From Haloferula helveola (lineage in GTDB: Bacteria > Verrucomicrobiota > Verrucomicrobiia > Verrucomicrobiales > Akkermansiaceae), in contig NZ_AP024702.1 of NCBI RefSeq assembly GCF_037076345.1, positions 1,488,001 to 1,552,000 of the forward strand: a stretch of DNA of 64,000 bases. The letters are read 5' to 3'. Positions 44,058-52,893 of this stretch are shown one piece after another. Below the pieces are notes generated by a model. It made no database searches, was not told where the DNA came from, and was given only the letters and a program-made list of their open reading frames with translations. The translations under genes were made by a program, and so were the position numbers. The stretch's first letter is position 1. Every line of letters begins with the position of its first letter.

Positions 44058-44941
44058 ACCGTCGTTCCTTCCTCCTCACTCTCCCCATCGCCGGCAGCGC
44101 GGTTGCGGCGGACGCGAATGCGCCCGATCTCAGCCTCGGAGTTATCGCCGATCCGCAGTATGCCGACAAACCGACCGCCGGAAGCCGCCACTACCGGGCC
44201 TCGATCGGCAAACTGAAGCAGTGCGTGAACGAGCTCAACCGCCGACCCCTCAACGCCGTCGTGACCCTCGGCGACTTCATCGACGAGCAATTCGAAAGCT
44301 TCGAGCCGATCAACGCCATCTACGCTGACCTCAAGCCGGATCACCTCAAAGTCCCCGGCAACCACGACTTCTCCGTAGCTGCCGAAAAGAAGGGCGAAGT
44401 GCTGGGGGCACTCGGTCTTGAGCGGGGCTACTCGTCGTGGGTCATCGGCAGCTACCGCATCGTCCTCCTCGATGGTACCGAGGTCAGCCCCTACCGACCC
44501 GAGCACGCCGACACCGCCCGCAAATGGATGGCGCGGCTCCGGAAGGACGGCCGCAAGAACGGCCAACCGTACAACGGCGGCCTGAGCGAAACGCAGTTCG
44601 CCTGGCTCGAAAAGGAACTCGAGTCCGCGACGTCGGCGAAGGAACGCGTGATCCTCTGCTGCCACTACCCGGTGCTCCCGGAGGACCCGCACAATCTCTG
44701 GAACGACCGCGAAGTGGTCGCGTTGATCGACGACTCCCCCTGCGTCGTGGCGTGGTTCAACGGCCACAACCACAAGGGCAACTACGCCACCCGCAACGGC
44801 TGCCACTACGTGAACTTCAAGGGCATGGTCGAAACCGCGGACCGCACCGCCTATGCCATCGTCCGCTGCTACCCGAACCGGATCGAAATCGAGGGTTTCG
44901 ACAGCGAGCCGGATCGGAAACTCGGCGAATTCAGAAGGTAG
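44054..44941 (+). CDS. ADPRibase-Mn-like metallophosphoesterase, exported
   Basis: A 295-residue calcineurin-like phosphoesterase. N-terminal MNRRSFLLTLPIAGSAVA looks like a Tat signal (NRRSFL). The metal-binding motifs are GVIADPQYAD (D-x-Q type), TLGDFIDEQ, VPGNHDFS and FNGHNHKG. The GVIADPQYAD opening, followed by an SRHYR element, resembles ADPRibase-Mn (ADP-ribose/CDP-alcohol diphosphatase) rather than generic phosphodiesterases. Substrate is inferred only from this resemblance. It is translationally coupled to the preceding gene. Its stop codon lies inside a palindromic repeat (44938-45015). Confidence 0.85.
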   Translation: MNRRSFLLTLPIAGSAVAADANAPDLSLGVIADPQYADKPTAGSRHYRASIGKLKQCVNELNRRPLNAVVTLGDFIDEQFESFEPINAIYADLKPDHLKVPGNHDFSVAAEKKGEVLGALGLERGYSSWVIGSYRIVLLDGTEVSPYRPEHADTARKWMARLRKDGRKNGQPYNGGLSETQFAWLEKELESATSAKERVILCCHYPVLPEDPHNLWNDREVVALIDDSPCVVAWFNGHNHKGNYATRNGCHYVNFKGMVETADRTAYAIVRCYPNRIEIEGFDSEPDRKLGEFRR

Positions 44942-45015
44942 GGACGAGCGCCCCGCTCGTCCGTGTTCCGTCAAGGCACCCCGATCCGGCGGACGAGCGA
45001 GGCGCTCGTCCCTAC
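44938..45015. repeat. paired inverted palindrome (REPIN-like) after the phosphoesterase gene
   Basis: Two 26-bp arms (44938-44963 and 44990-45015) are inverted copies of each other with one mismatch. Each arm is itself a hairpin, with GGACGAGCG and CGCTCGTCC flanking a 3-base loop. The left arm contains the TAG stop of the phosphoesterase gene. The rest of the gap to 45170 shows no gene. Confidence 0.75.
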
Positions 45016-45170
45016 GCTATCGGATTGAGGGGATCACGCGCCTCCGCGTCTTTCCCCTTCCCATTCCCGCCACAACCCGAGCCGCTCCCTTTTGATAGGC
45101 CACGTCCCCTCCCCACGTCTCTAACCCCCACTTGCCGGGTTCCGGAATCCGGTCACTATGCGTCAACTCC

Positions 45171-46034
45171 ATGAAGCAGGCCTTCCTCTCCATCCTCCTC
45201 GTCGCACCGCTCGTCGCCGAGGAACCGCCCGTCGCCGAAGTCTTCAAACTGAACTGCTCCGCCTGCCACGCCGTGGACCAGATGGTCGTCGGTCCCTCGC
45301 TGGTCGAGATCGCCGGGATCTACCGCAAGGACGCGGACAAGTTCGTGAAGTGGTGCATCGAACCGCAGCCCAAGCGACCCGGCGCGATCGAGATGCCGTC
45401 GATGGCGCACCTCGGCGAGCCGACCCTGCGCAAGCTCTACGACTACATCATGAAGGCGGCGGAGGGGAAAACCGAGCTGAAGAAGACCAAGGGCGACCCC
45501 TACAGCCTGCCCCAGGAGCTGGTCCGCCGGCCGCAGGTGCAGCGGATGTTCCTCCCCGACGCCTCGCCCGCCGCGATCGCGGTCGCTCTGCCGGGAGAGC
45601 TTTCCTACTGCTTCGACGCCGGTGATTGCCGCCTCCGCTACGTCTGGAAAGGCGGCTTCATCGACGGCTGGCCCTACTGGCGGGCCAACGGCAGCTCGCA
45701 GGCCAGCATCGCCGGAGACGTGATCTACACGGAAGCCTCGTTCCCCTTCAGCACGAACGCTTCCAAGGACATCCCCGGTTCCGACTTCCTCGGCTACGCC
45801 ATCGGCAAGGACGGGCTGCCGACCTTCCGCTACCGCCGGCTCGGGATCGAGTGGACGGAAAAGGTGAACCCGCTATCCGACGGCACAGGAATCGAGCGCA
45901 GCTTCACCACCTCCGGATCCGCCGCGCTCAATGTCGCACCGCAAGACGGAGTGGAAATCACCTCGTCCACCGGCAGCCTCAAGATCACTGCCGAACAGGC
46001 CAAGTCCTTCACCCTCACCTTCCGTTGGAAATGA
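45171..46034 (+). CDS. secreted c-type cytochrome with C-terminal beta domain
   Basis: A 287-residue protein with a signal peptide (MKQAFLSILLVAPLVA). A cytochrome c domain (about 20-95) has the haem motif CSACH (C29, C32, H33) and a likely Met ligand in IEMPSMAHL. A beta-rich domain of about 160 residues follows, containing LPGELSYCFDAGDCRLRYVW. This combination recurs in PVC bacteria. ATG 45171 was chosen over the upstream in-frame start because the signal peptide begins there. Its TGA overlaps the next ATG, coupling it to the dehydrogenase gene. Confidence 0.88.
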   Translation: MKQAFLSILLVAPLVAEEPPVAEVFKLNCSACHAVDQMVVGPSLVEIAGIYRKDADKFVKWCIEPQPKRPGAIEMPSMAHLGEPTLRKLYDYIMKAAEGKTELKKTKGDPYSLPQELVRRPQVQRMFLPDASPAAIAVALPGELSYCFDAGDCRLRYVWKGGFIDGWPYWRANGSSQASIAGDVIYTEASFPFSTNASKDIPGSDFLGYAIGKDGLPTFRYRRLGIEWTEKVNPLSDGTGIERSFTTSGSAALNVAPQDGVEITSSTGSLKITAEQAKSFTLTFRWK

Positions 46035-47524
46035 AGCGCTCCATTCCGTTCCTCCTGCTCACCGCCGCCATCGCCGGCGCGCAGTCCTTCGACGTCGAAC
46101 CGATGCCGAACCCTCCCGGCGTCGACCCGCAGATCGGTGGACTCGACGTCCGGCCCGACGGCAAGCTCGCCGCCGCCTTCCACCGCGGCGAAGTCATGAT
46201 CTTCGACCCGGCGACCAAGAGCTGGTCGCGCTTCGCCGAAGGCCTGCACGAGCCGCTCGGCCTGCTGTGCGAAGGCAACGATTCGGTGTTGGTGATGCAG
46301 CGCGCCGAGCTCACCCGGATCAAGGACGTCGACGGCGACGGCTCCGCCGACACCTACGAGACCGTCTTCGATGACTTCGGGATGAGCGGCAACTATCACG
46401 AGTTCGCCTTCGGCCCGGCCAGAGGCCCCGACGGCTCACTCTACATCGGCCTCAACGTCGCCTCGAACGGCGCCGGCATCCGCCCCGAAATCCGTGGCGA
46501 GTGGTCGGACATCGGCGACGCGACCTTCGAGCAAATGATCCAAGGACCGAACTTCGGAAAGGTCCGCGGCAAGGCCGGCCGGATGTACGCACGCGTCGCC
46601 TACCGCGGCTGGATCATCAAACTCTCGCCCGACGGTTCGAAGTGGGAGCCATTTGCCAGCGGCTTCCGTTCGCCGGACGGCATTGGCTTCGATGCCCAAG
46701 GGCGCCTGCTGGTCGACGACAACCAAGGCGACTGGCGCGGAACCTCGCCGCTGTATGTGGTCGAGAAGGGCGGCTTTTACGGCCACCCCGCCTCGCTCGT
46801 CTGGACCGAGGGTTGGGACAAGGGCGACCCGCGGAAGCTCCCGGTCGAGGAACTCGACGCGATGCGGACCAAGCCGGCGGCGCGCTTTCCCCAAGGCGAA
46901 CTCGCCAACTCCCCGACCCAGCCGATCGCCATTCCGGACAGCTGGGGACCGTATGGCGGCCAGACCCTGATCGGCGAAATGAACCAACCGTGGCTGGTCC
47001 GCTATCTGGCCGACGAGGTCGGCGGTGTCACCCAAGGGTCACTCACGGCGATGTTCAACGACACAGATCTCGGAAAGGGCAACCACCGCCTCGCCTTCTC
47101 CAAGGACGGCACGCTGTGGGTCGGAAAGACCCACCTGTCGTGGGCCGGTGCCGAAGGCTTGGTGAAGATCACGCCGAAGGACATCGACAAGGCTTTCGCC
47201 GTCACCGCGGTGGAGCTGGAGAAGACCCCGAAAGGCTGTGGATTCCGTGTCTCCTTCAGCCAGCCGATCGGCGAACTCGACGGAATCAAAATGAACCGCT
47301 TCGACTACAAGTATCATCAGGCCTACGGATCTCCGAAGGTCGATGAAGCGGCGCTGACTCCGGCCGAAATCGCCAACGGAACCGACAACATCCTGCTCGA
47401 ACTCACGGCGGAGCAAGCCAAGGAAGGCGCGGTCCACTGCATCGAGTTCTCAGGCGGCACCTCGAAGACCGGCAGCAAGCTTGGCCCGACGAAGCTCTAC
47501 TACCAAGCGACCAAGCTGCCCTAA
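46031..47524 (+). CDS. PVC-type propeller dehydrogenase-like secreted protein
   Basis: A 497-residue protein with signal peptide MKRSIPFLLLTAAIAGAQ. It is a six-bladed beta-propeller of the sorbosone/glucose dehydrogenase-like group common in Planctomycetota and Verrucomicrobiota. Repeated elements are GGLDVRPDGKLAAAFHRGEV, EPLGLLCEGNDSVLVMQ, GFRSPDGIGFDAQGRLLVDD and HRLAFSKDGTLWVGKTHLSW. The C-terminal region (about 390-497) is beta-sandwich-like. Electrons would pass to the coupled cytochrome (ATGA overlap). Substrate and cofactor are not evident. Confidence 0.8.
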   Translation: MKRSIPFLLLTAAIAGAQSFDVEPMPNPPGVDPQIGGLDVRPDGKLAAAFHRGEVMIFDPATKSWSRFAEGLHEPLGLLCEGNDSVLVMQRAELTRIKDVDGDGSADTYETVFDDFGMSGNYHEFAFGPARGPDGSLYIGLNVASNGAGIRPEIRGEWSDIGDATFEQMIQGPNFGKVRGKAGRMYARVAYRGWIIKLSPDGSKWEPFASGFRSPDGIGFDAQGRLLVDDNQGDWRGTSPLYVVEKGGFYGHPASLVWTEGWDKGDPRKLPVEELDAMRTKPAARFPQGELANSPTQPIAIPDSWGPYGGQTLIGEMNQPWLVRYLADEVGGVTQGSLTAMFNDTDLGKGNHRLAFSKDGTLWVGKTHLSWAGAEGLVKITPKDIDKAFAVTAVELEKTPKGCGFRVSFSQPIGELDGIKMNRFDYKYHQAYGSPKVDEAALTPAEIANGTDNILLELTAEQAKEGAVHCIEFSGGTSKTGSKLGPTKLYYQATKLP

Positions 47525-47614
47525 ACCAAGGCCAACTCGCGGTCCACTTCCACAAGTTACATCCTCCAGATTTCCTTTGCCTCCCCGGCGTCTTGGCGGT
47601 TCCACTCCTCCCGG

Positions 47615-48712
47615 ATGCCACCTGTCTCCCCACCCCGCGCCTGGGCGGAAATCGATCTCGCCGCGCTGCGCCACAATCTCGGCGTGGCACGCGAGGTTTC
47701 GGGCTGCCGGGTGATGGCGGTGGTGAAGGCCGGGGCTTACGGCCATGGACTTGAGGAAATCGCCCGCGTGCTGGCGGATGAGGATATCGCATTCTTCGGC
47801 GTGGCGAATGTCGGCGAGGCGCGGCGTATCTCGAACGCCGGCATCGACACACGGATCTACCTGCTCGGAGCAACATGGTCCGAGGAGCGCGCCGAAATCG
47901 TCGACCGCGAGTGGACACCTTGCCTTTCGTCCCTCGACGAAGCGCGGCACTTCTCGGATCTCGCGACCTCCGCGAACAAGCGCCTCAAGTGCCACCTGGC
48001 TGTCGATACCGGCATGGGCCGTGGCGGCTTCGTGCCGGAGGAACTGCCCTGCCTGCTCCCTGAACTCGAGGCACTCAAGGGAATCGAGATCGAGGGCGTT
48101 GGATCCCACCTTCCATCAGCGGACGAAGACGAAAACTTCACTCGTGAACAGTTCACCCGCTTCGCCGAAATCGTCGCGAAGCTCGGCGGTCGCGATCGCT
48201 TCGAATGGATCCACCTCTCCAACAGCGCCGGCCTGCTCGGCTACGACAACTCCCCGTGCAACCTCGTGCGGCCCGGGCTGATGCTCTACGGCATCTCGCC
48301 GCTTCCGGGCCACCAGCAGAGGCTCCGCAACGTGATGAGTCTCAAGTCGCGCGTCACGCTGATCCGCGAGCTGCCCGCCGGACACGGCGTTTCCTACGGA
48401 CGCGAGTTCATCACCGAGCGTCCGACCCGCGTCGCGACCGTCGGCGCCGGCTACGGCGACGGCTATCCGCGCAGCCTTTCCGGGAAAGGAACCGAAGTCG
48501 TCATCCAGGACCGCCGTTTTCCACTCCTTGGGCGGGTGACCATGGACCAGATCATGATCGACGTGACGGACACGACGGTCGAGGTCGGCGACGAGGTCGA
48601 GCTCTTCGGCCCGGACGTTCGCGTTGACGAACTCGCCGCCAAGGCAGGCACCATCGCGTGGGAAATCCTGACCGGGATCACACCGCGCGTGACGCGGGTC
48701 CACCGGAGTTAG
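47615..48712 (+). CDS. alr: alanine racemase
   Basis: A 365-residue PLP enzyme that makes D-alanine for peptidoglycan. PLP lysine motif AVVKAGAYGHG (K38) has Gly in place of the usual Asp of VVKADAYGHG. The second catalytic Tyr lies in GHGVSYGREF. PLP-domain motifs NSAGLLGYD, RPGLMLYG and GAGYGDGYPRSL, and the C-terminal GRVTMDQIMIDVT, are intact. The start ATG is 90 bp after the dehydrogenase gene. Full length and normal domain order make function likely despite the D-to-G change. Confidence 0.95.
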   Translation: MPPVSPPRAWAEIDLAALRHNLGVAREVSGCRVMAVVKAGAYGHGLEEIARVLADEDIAFFGVANVGEARRISNAGIDTRIYLLGATWSEERAEIVDREWTPCLSSLDEARHFSDLATSANKRLKCHLAVDTGMGRGGFVPEELPCLLPELEALKGIEIEGVGSHLPSADEDENFTREQFTRFAEIVAKLGGRDRFEWIHLSNSAGLLGYDNSPCNLVRPGLMLYGISPLPGHQQRLRNVMSLKSRVTLIRELPAGHGVSYGREFITERPTRVATVGAGYGDGYPRSLSGKGTEVVIQDRRFPLLGRVTMDQIMIDVTDTTVEVGDEVELFGPDVRVDELAAKAGTIAWEILTGITPRVTRVHRS

Positions 48713-48782
48713 CGGCAGCTGGGACCGCGCGAGCCCACTCGCGCATCGGATTCGCCGGAGGTCCGCGAAACCCGCCAACCCC

Positions 48783-48995
48783 TCACGCGCCGGACGGCAG
48801 GTCCGATGCGCCATAGCCACGGGACTCGCCGGTCTCGTCCGACCAGAGGAAAAACACCGGCGCCACCGGAACTTTCGGCTCCGGAGCAGGCTCCGGACGG
48901 GCCTGCATCGCAATCCCGTTCCAACGCCACGTATCGGCCGGAACGCCCGGTTTACCGGGGTTCTGGCGAGGTGACTGACGGGATTTGCTAGGCAT
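48783..48995 (-). CDS. small hypothetical protein (70 residues)
   Basis: A 70-residue open frame starting 3 bp after the sdaA stop, with codon third positions G/C-rich as in neighbouring genes. The protein is basic at the N-terminus, then proline-rich with PEPAPEPKVPVAPVFFLWSD, and ends SDLPSGA. No family is recognised. An inverted repeat of 10-bp arms (GCGCATCGGA at 48741-48750 and TCCGATGCGC at 48802-48811) overlaps its 3' end and may be a transcript hairpin. It is a plausible but weakly supported gene. Confidence 0.45.
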   Translation of the reverse strand: MPSKSRQSPRQNPGKPGVPADTWRWNGIAMQARPEPAPEPKVPVAPVFFLWSDETGESRGYGASDLPSGA

Positions 48996-48998
48996 GGA

Positions 48999-50360
48999 TC
49001 AGCATTCTACCACGTTTACAGCGAGACCACCCCTTGAAGTTTCTTTATATTTACTTTTCATGTCCCTTCCGGTGTCCCGCATCGTCCGGATCACCTTGTC
49101 GAGCGACACGAAATGCTCGCCATCCCCGCTCATCGCGAGCCGTGCGGCATTGATCGCCTTCACCGAGCCCATCGCGTTGCGCTCGATGCACGGGATCTGG
49201 ACCAGACCGCCGATCGGGTCGCAGGTCAGCCCGAGGTTGTGCTCCATTCCGACCTCCGCCGCGTTTTCGCACTGCGAGGGCGTCCCTCCGAGATACTCGA
49301 CGAGCCCCGCCGCCGCCATCGAACAGGCGACACCGACCTCCCCCTGGCAGCCTGCCTCGGCGCCCGAGATCGACGCGTTGCGTTTGTAGAGCATTCCGAT
49401 CGCCGCCGCCGTGAGCAGGAACCGGTGGATGCCGTCCGGGTGCTGTGAATGCTTGAACCGGTCCGCGTAGTGCATGACTGCCGGCAGGATGCCCGCGGCA
49501 CCGTTGGTCGGCGCGGTCACTACCCGACCTCCGGCGGCATTCTCTTCGTTAACTGCAAGAGCGTAGAGATTCACCCAGTCGAGAATCGTCAGCGGATCCG
49601 CCAGCGCGGTCTCGGAGTTACTACGAAGCTTCTCGTAGATCGTGCGGGCGCGACGTTTCACATGCAGGCCGCCGGGCAGCATGCCCTCGCTCTCGCAGCC
49701 GCGCTTCACGCAGTCCTGCATCGCCTGCCAGATCCGGTCCAGCGCGGCACGGGTCTCGGCCTCCGGCCGGAAAGCCGACTCATTCGCAAGCACTAGCTCG
49801 CTGATGCTCAGGCCACTTTCCCGGCAACGCTCGAGCAACTCCGCTGCGGAACCGAAGGGATGCGGAACCTCGGTCTCGACCGTGACACCGGCCTTGATCT
49901 CTTCCTCGGTCAGCACGAAACCACCGCCGACGGAGTAGAAGATCTGTTCGGCCACCGGCTGGTCGGCCGCGTCGAGCGCCACCAGATGCATGCCGTTCGG
50001 GTGTAGTGGCAGCGGCTTCAGACGCTTGAAGCTGAGGTCCCGCTTTTCATCGAAGACAATCTCGCAACCTCCGGGAAGGCACAGACTCTTCTCTTCCGAG
50101 ATCTTGCCGAGCATGGCCGGCACCGCATCGACATCGACGGTTTCCGGATCCTCACCGATCAGCCCGAGAATGATCGCCTTGTCGGTGCCGTGGCCCTTGC
50201 CGGTCGAGGCGAGCGATCCGTAGAGGTCGCACTTCACCCTCGCCACGCCGGCGCCCGCGGGCAGTCCGCGCACGAACAGGCAGGCGGCCCTCATGGGGCC
50301 GACCGTGTGGGACGACGAAGGTCCGATGCCGATCGTGAATAGCTCCAGCGCCGAGATCAT
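48999..50360 (-). CDS. sdaA: L-serine ammonia-lyase (single chain, Fe-S)
   Basis: A 453-residue iron-sulfur L-serine dehydratase that converts serine to pyruvate and ammonia. The N-terminal beta domain begins [20 protein letters not shown]. The alpha domain has the conserved Cys residues in [34 protein letters not shown] and the ERNAMG that follows. The C-terminal VNVVEC is also typical of the SdaA type, where the tail inserts into the active site. Length is normal. It is transcribed away from the PIN-TRAM gene with an 82-bp gap on the same strand. Confidence 0.96.
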   Translation of the reverse strand: MISALELFTIGIGPSSSHTVGPMRAACLFVRGLPAGAGVARVKCDLYGSLASTGKGHGTDKAIILGLIGEDPETVDVDAVPAMLGKISEEKSLCLPGGCEIVFDEKRDLSFKRLKPLPLHPNGMHLVALDAADQPVAEQIFYSVGGGFVLTEEEIKAGVTVETEVPHPFGSAAELLERCRESGLSISELVLANESAFRPEAETRAALDRIWQAMQDCVKRGCESEGMLPGGLHVKRRARTIYEKLRSNSETALADPLTILDWVNLYALAVNEENAAGGRVVTAPTNGAAGILPAVMHYADRFKHSQHPDGIHRFLLTAAAIGMLYKRNASISGAEAGCQGEVGVACSMAAAGLVEYLGGTPSQCENAAEVGMEHNLGLTCDPIGGLVQIPCIERNAMGSVKAINAARLAMSGDGEHFVSLDKVIRTMRDTGRDMKSKYKETSRGGLAVNVVEC

Positions 50361-50442
50361 TCAGCGCGCATCCCAGAACGACCCGTGCCATTCTGTCAAT
50401 TGGTCGCTGGGATTGTGCCGTTTCAGTAGCCACCGGGGCGCC

Positions 50443-51525
50443 CTACTCGTCCAATTCGGCGAAAATCATCACGCCATTGGCCGTCTGCAGGGTGCTGATG
50501 ACCCGCACATCACAGGTGGAGCCGATCCTGTCGACCGCATGGTTGACCACGATCATGGTGCCGTCGGTCAGGTAGCCGACGCCCTGATGCTCGTCCTTCC
50601 CGCCGCGCACCAGCGGCAGGCGGATCTTGTCCCCGACGACCACCGTCGGCCGCAATGCATCCTGCAGGTCGTTCAGGTTGAGGACATCGACGCTCCGCAG
50701 CTTCGCCACCTTGCTCAGACTGTCGTCGGTCGTCATCAACCGGGCGCCCAGGAGCTGCGCGGTCTGCAGCAAACGTCCGTGCATCGTCTCGTCGCCGGAG
50801 ACCCCGGAGGCGTCCTCGATCGAAACCAGGATGTCCTTCGACTCCTGCATCTTCTCCAACAGGTCGAGGCCCCGCTGCGCCCGCTGGCGGTTGGCCTGCG
50901 AAGGTGACTCGGCAAGCACCTGCAGTTCATCGAGCACGAAGCGCGGGACGATCAAGCGGACGGTGAGGAAGCCGGCGCGCACCACCCCGGGAACCCGCCC
51001 GTCCATGATCGACTCGCCATCGAGCACCACCGGCTGACCGGTGCTGCCGTCCTGACGGAAACGTACATAAGGCAGGATGAAGGCGAAGTCGTCGCGACTG
51101 CTGCGCAGAGCCAGCACCGCTCCAAGGAACCCGAGGCTGGCGTAGAGCAACGAACTGACCGCGAGCGAGATGGTCACGGCCACGTCCGGGCCGGACACGA
51201 TCGCGCCGCTGTCCATTTCGAAGTTCCGATTGAGCGCGGAGGCGAGCACATCCGAGAAGCCGACCCGGGTCAGCAGGAACGCGCAGAACAATCCGACCAG
51301 CAGGCCGAAGGTGGCGGTCGAGAATCCGCGCAGCGTGAAGCCCTTGATCAGCGTTTCGACAAAGATGAAGAAGCCGGCGATCAGCAGGCCTCCGAGCAGC
51401 CCGGCCCACATCGGGATTTCCCAGCCCGGGTTGCCGCGGGTGCTGAAGGCGAGGACGAGTCCGGCCGCCTCGCAGACCAGCAGGTAAACGAGCCGCGCGA
51501 TGTTGACCGATGCCGGGGTGCTCAT
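50443..51525 (-). CDS. PIN/TRAM-domain membrane protein (YacL-like)
   Basis: A 360-residue protein. The N-terminal part has four membrane helices (about residues 8-30, 38-60, 70-90, 115-140). A PIN-domain ribonuclease fold follows (about 165-290; VVLDGESIMDGRVPGVV, FVLDELQVLAESP, ARLMTTDDSLSKVAKL). A TRAM domain ends the protein (about 295-360; VGDKIRLPLVRGGKDEHQGV). It matches the YacL family of B. subtilis and relatives. RNase activity is expected from PIN but targets are unknown. Confidence 0.88.
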   Translation of the reverse strand: MSTPASVNIARLVYLLVCEAAGLVLAFSTRGNPGWEIPMWAGLLGGLLIAGFFIFVETLIKGFTLRGFSTATFGLLVGLFCAFLLTRVGFSDVLASALNRNFEMDSGAIVSGPDVAVTISLAVSSLLYASLGFLGAVLALRSSRDDFAFILPYVRFRQDGSTGQPVVLDGESIMDGRVPGVVRAGFLTVRLIVPRFVLDELQVLAESPSQANRQRAQRGLDLLEKMQESKDILVSIEDASGVSGDETMHGRLLQTAQLLGARLMTTDDSLSKVAKLRSVDVLNLNDLQDALRPTVVVGDKIRLPLVRGGKDEHQGVGYLTDGTMIVVNHAVDRIGSTCDVRVISTLQTANGVMIFAELDE

Positions 51526-51654
51526 GTGCGGTCCCCAATCTCCCCCTTCCGGTTAGGTCGCGGCAAGCAAAAGACTCGGCCGCAACCGGCCCAATCCACG
51601 GCATTTTCCGCCAACTCGGGCAATTCCCGGCATCGTGCGTGCGTATGAGCCGCG

Positions 51655-52476
51655 ATGCGATTGCTTCTGCCCCTCTGCCTCACGGCGCTCGCCACCGCCG
51701 CTCCCGAACTGCCGGAGCGCGACGAATCTTGGAAGCTCGTCTGGTCGGCAGAGTTCGATGACGACGGCCCGCCCGACCCGGAGGTGTGGGAATACGAGCG
51801 CGGGTTCATGCGCAATCACGAGCTGCAATGGTACCAACCGGGCAACGTTTCGTGCCGCGACGGCCTGCTCGTGATCGAGGCCCGCCGGGAGGACGTGAAG
51901 AACCCGAACTTCCGCGAAGGCTCGAGGAATTGGAAGCAGTCGCGCTGGAAGGCGCGCTACACCTCCGGATCGATCATCACCAAGCCGGACGTCGACTTCA
52001 AATACGGCCGCTTCGAGATCCGCGCCCGCTTCCCGGCGCTCGACGGTCTCTGGCCGGCGATCTGGACGACCGGTCACGGCCCGTGGCCGGCCAGCGGCGA
52101 GATCGACATCATGGAATACTACCGGGGGATGATCCTCGCCAACACCGTCCACGCCGATGCGAGAGGCAAAGACAAGTGGTTCGACTCCAAGCACCCGATC
52201 TCGAAGTTCGATTCGGATACGTGGAACGACAAGTTTCACGACTGGGTGATGATCTGGGATGAAGAGAAGATCGCGATCTACCTCGACGGCAAGTTGCTCA
52301 ACCGGGTCGAACTGTCGAAGACCTTCAACGGCAGCGGCGACCGCAGGAATCCCTTTCGCGCTCCGCACCGCCTGCGTCTGAATCTCGCGGTCGGGGGCAA
52401 CGGCGGCGACCCCTCGAAGACCGAGTTCCCCCAGCGCTACGAGGTCGACTACGTCCGGATCTACCGCCAGCCCTGA
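51655..52476 (+). CDS. secreted glycoside hydrolase family 16 (laminarinase/beta-glucanase-like)
   Basis: A 273-residue secreted enzyme with a signal peptide (MRLLLPLCLTALATA) and a GH16 jelly roll. The catalytic motif is GEIDIMEYYRG (nucleophile E149, D151, acid/base E154, pattern E-x-D-x-x-E). N-terminal LVWSAEFDDDG and the C-terminal LNLAVGGNGGDPSK plus YEVDYVRIY also fit. It would cleave beta-1,3 (or mixed) glucan or a sulfated galactan. No carbohydrate-binding domain is seen. A sulfatase gene follows 400 bp later on the same strand. Confidence 0.93.
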   Translation: MRLLLPLCLTALATAAPELPERDESWKLVWSAEFDDDGPPDPEVWEYERGFMRNHELQWYQPGNVSCRDGLLVIEARREDVKNPNFREGSRNWKQSRWKARYTSGSIITKPDVDFKYGRFEIRARFPALDGLWPAIWTTGHGPWPASGEIDIMEYYRGMILANTVHADARGKDKWFDSKHPISKFDSDTWNDKFHDWVMIWDEEKIAIYLDGKLLNRVELSKTFNGSGDRRNPFRAPHRLRLNLAVGGNGGDPSKTEFPQRYEVDYVRIYRQP

Positions 52477-52519
52477 TGCCGCAGGCTCCGGCCTGCCGGA
52501 GCTGAAAACATCGACCGCC

Positions 52520-52891
52520 ATGGAGCCTGAGCCGCCCGCCCGATCCGAAGTTCCTGATGTCGCGCGCAAGCTCAACGCAGGAGAGCAGTTCCTGATGTGG
52601 GCCGGGGTGCTCATGCCCGGGCTCCTCGCTCCGTGGGCGCTCATCCTCGCCATCGGAATGAGCTACGGTTCCGGCAACGAAGCTGTCTCCATCCTGATCG
52701 TGCTCGCATGGCTCGCGATCCTCGTCGGTTGCTGCTTCCTCTGTGGCTGGATTCAGGCCGTGAAATACGGTGCCCCAAACCTGAAGCGGCAGGCGTGGGT
52801 CAACACCTCCCTGTTCTTTGTCGGACAAGTCGTCCTCTCTCCGCTTGTCGGTTTCGGCAGCTGCGCCATCATCATGAATCTCAACGCCTGA
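52520..52891 (+). CDS. small membrane protein of unknown function
   Basis: A 123-residue protein with a hydrophilic N-terminus and three hydrophobic segments (about 28-48, MWAGVLMPGLLAPWALILAI; 58-80; 95-118). No family is recognised. It lies 43 bp after the GH16 gene and ends 2 bp before the sulfatase start, so the three genes probably form one unit. Confidence 0.65.
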   Translation: MEPEPPARSEVPDVARKLNAGEQFLMWAGVLMPGLLAPWALILAIGMSYGSGNEAVSILIVLAWLAILVGCCFLCGWIQAVKYGAPNLKRQAWVNTSLFFVGQVVLSPLVGFGSCAIIMNLNA

Positions 52892-52893
52892 TC

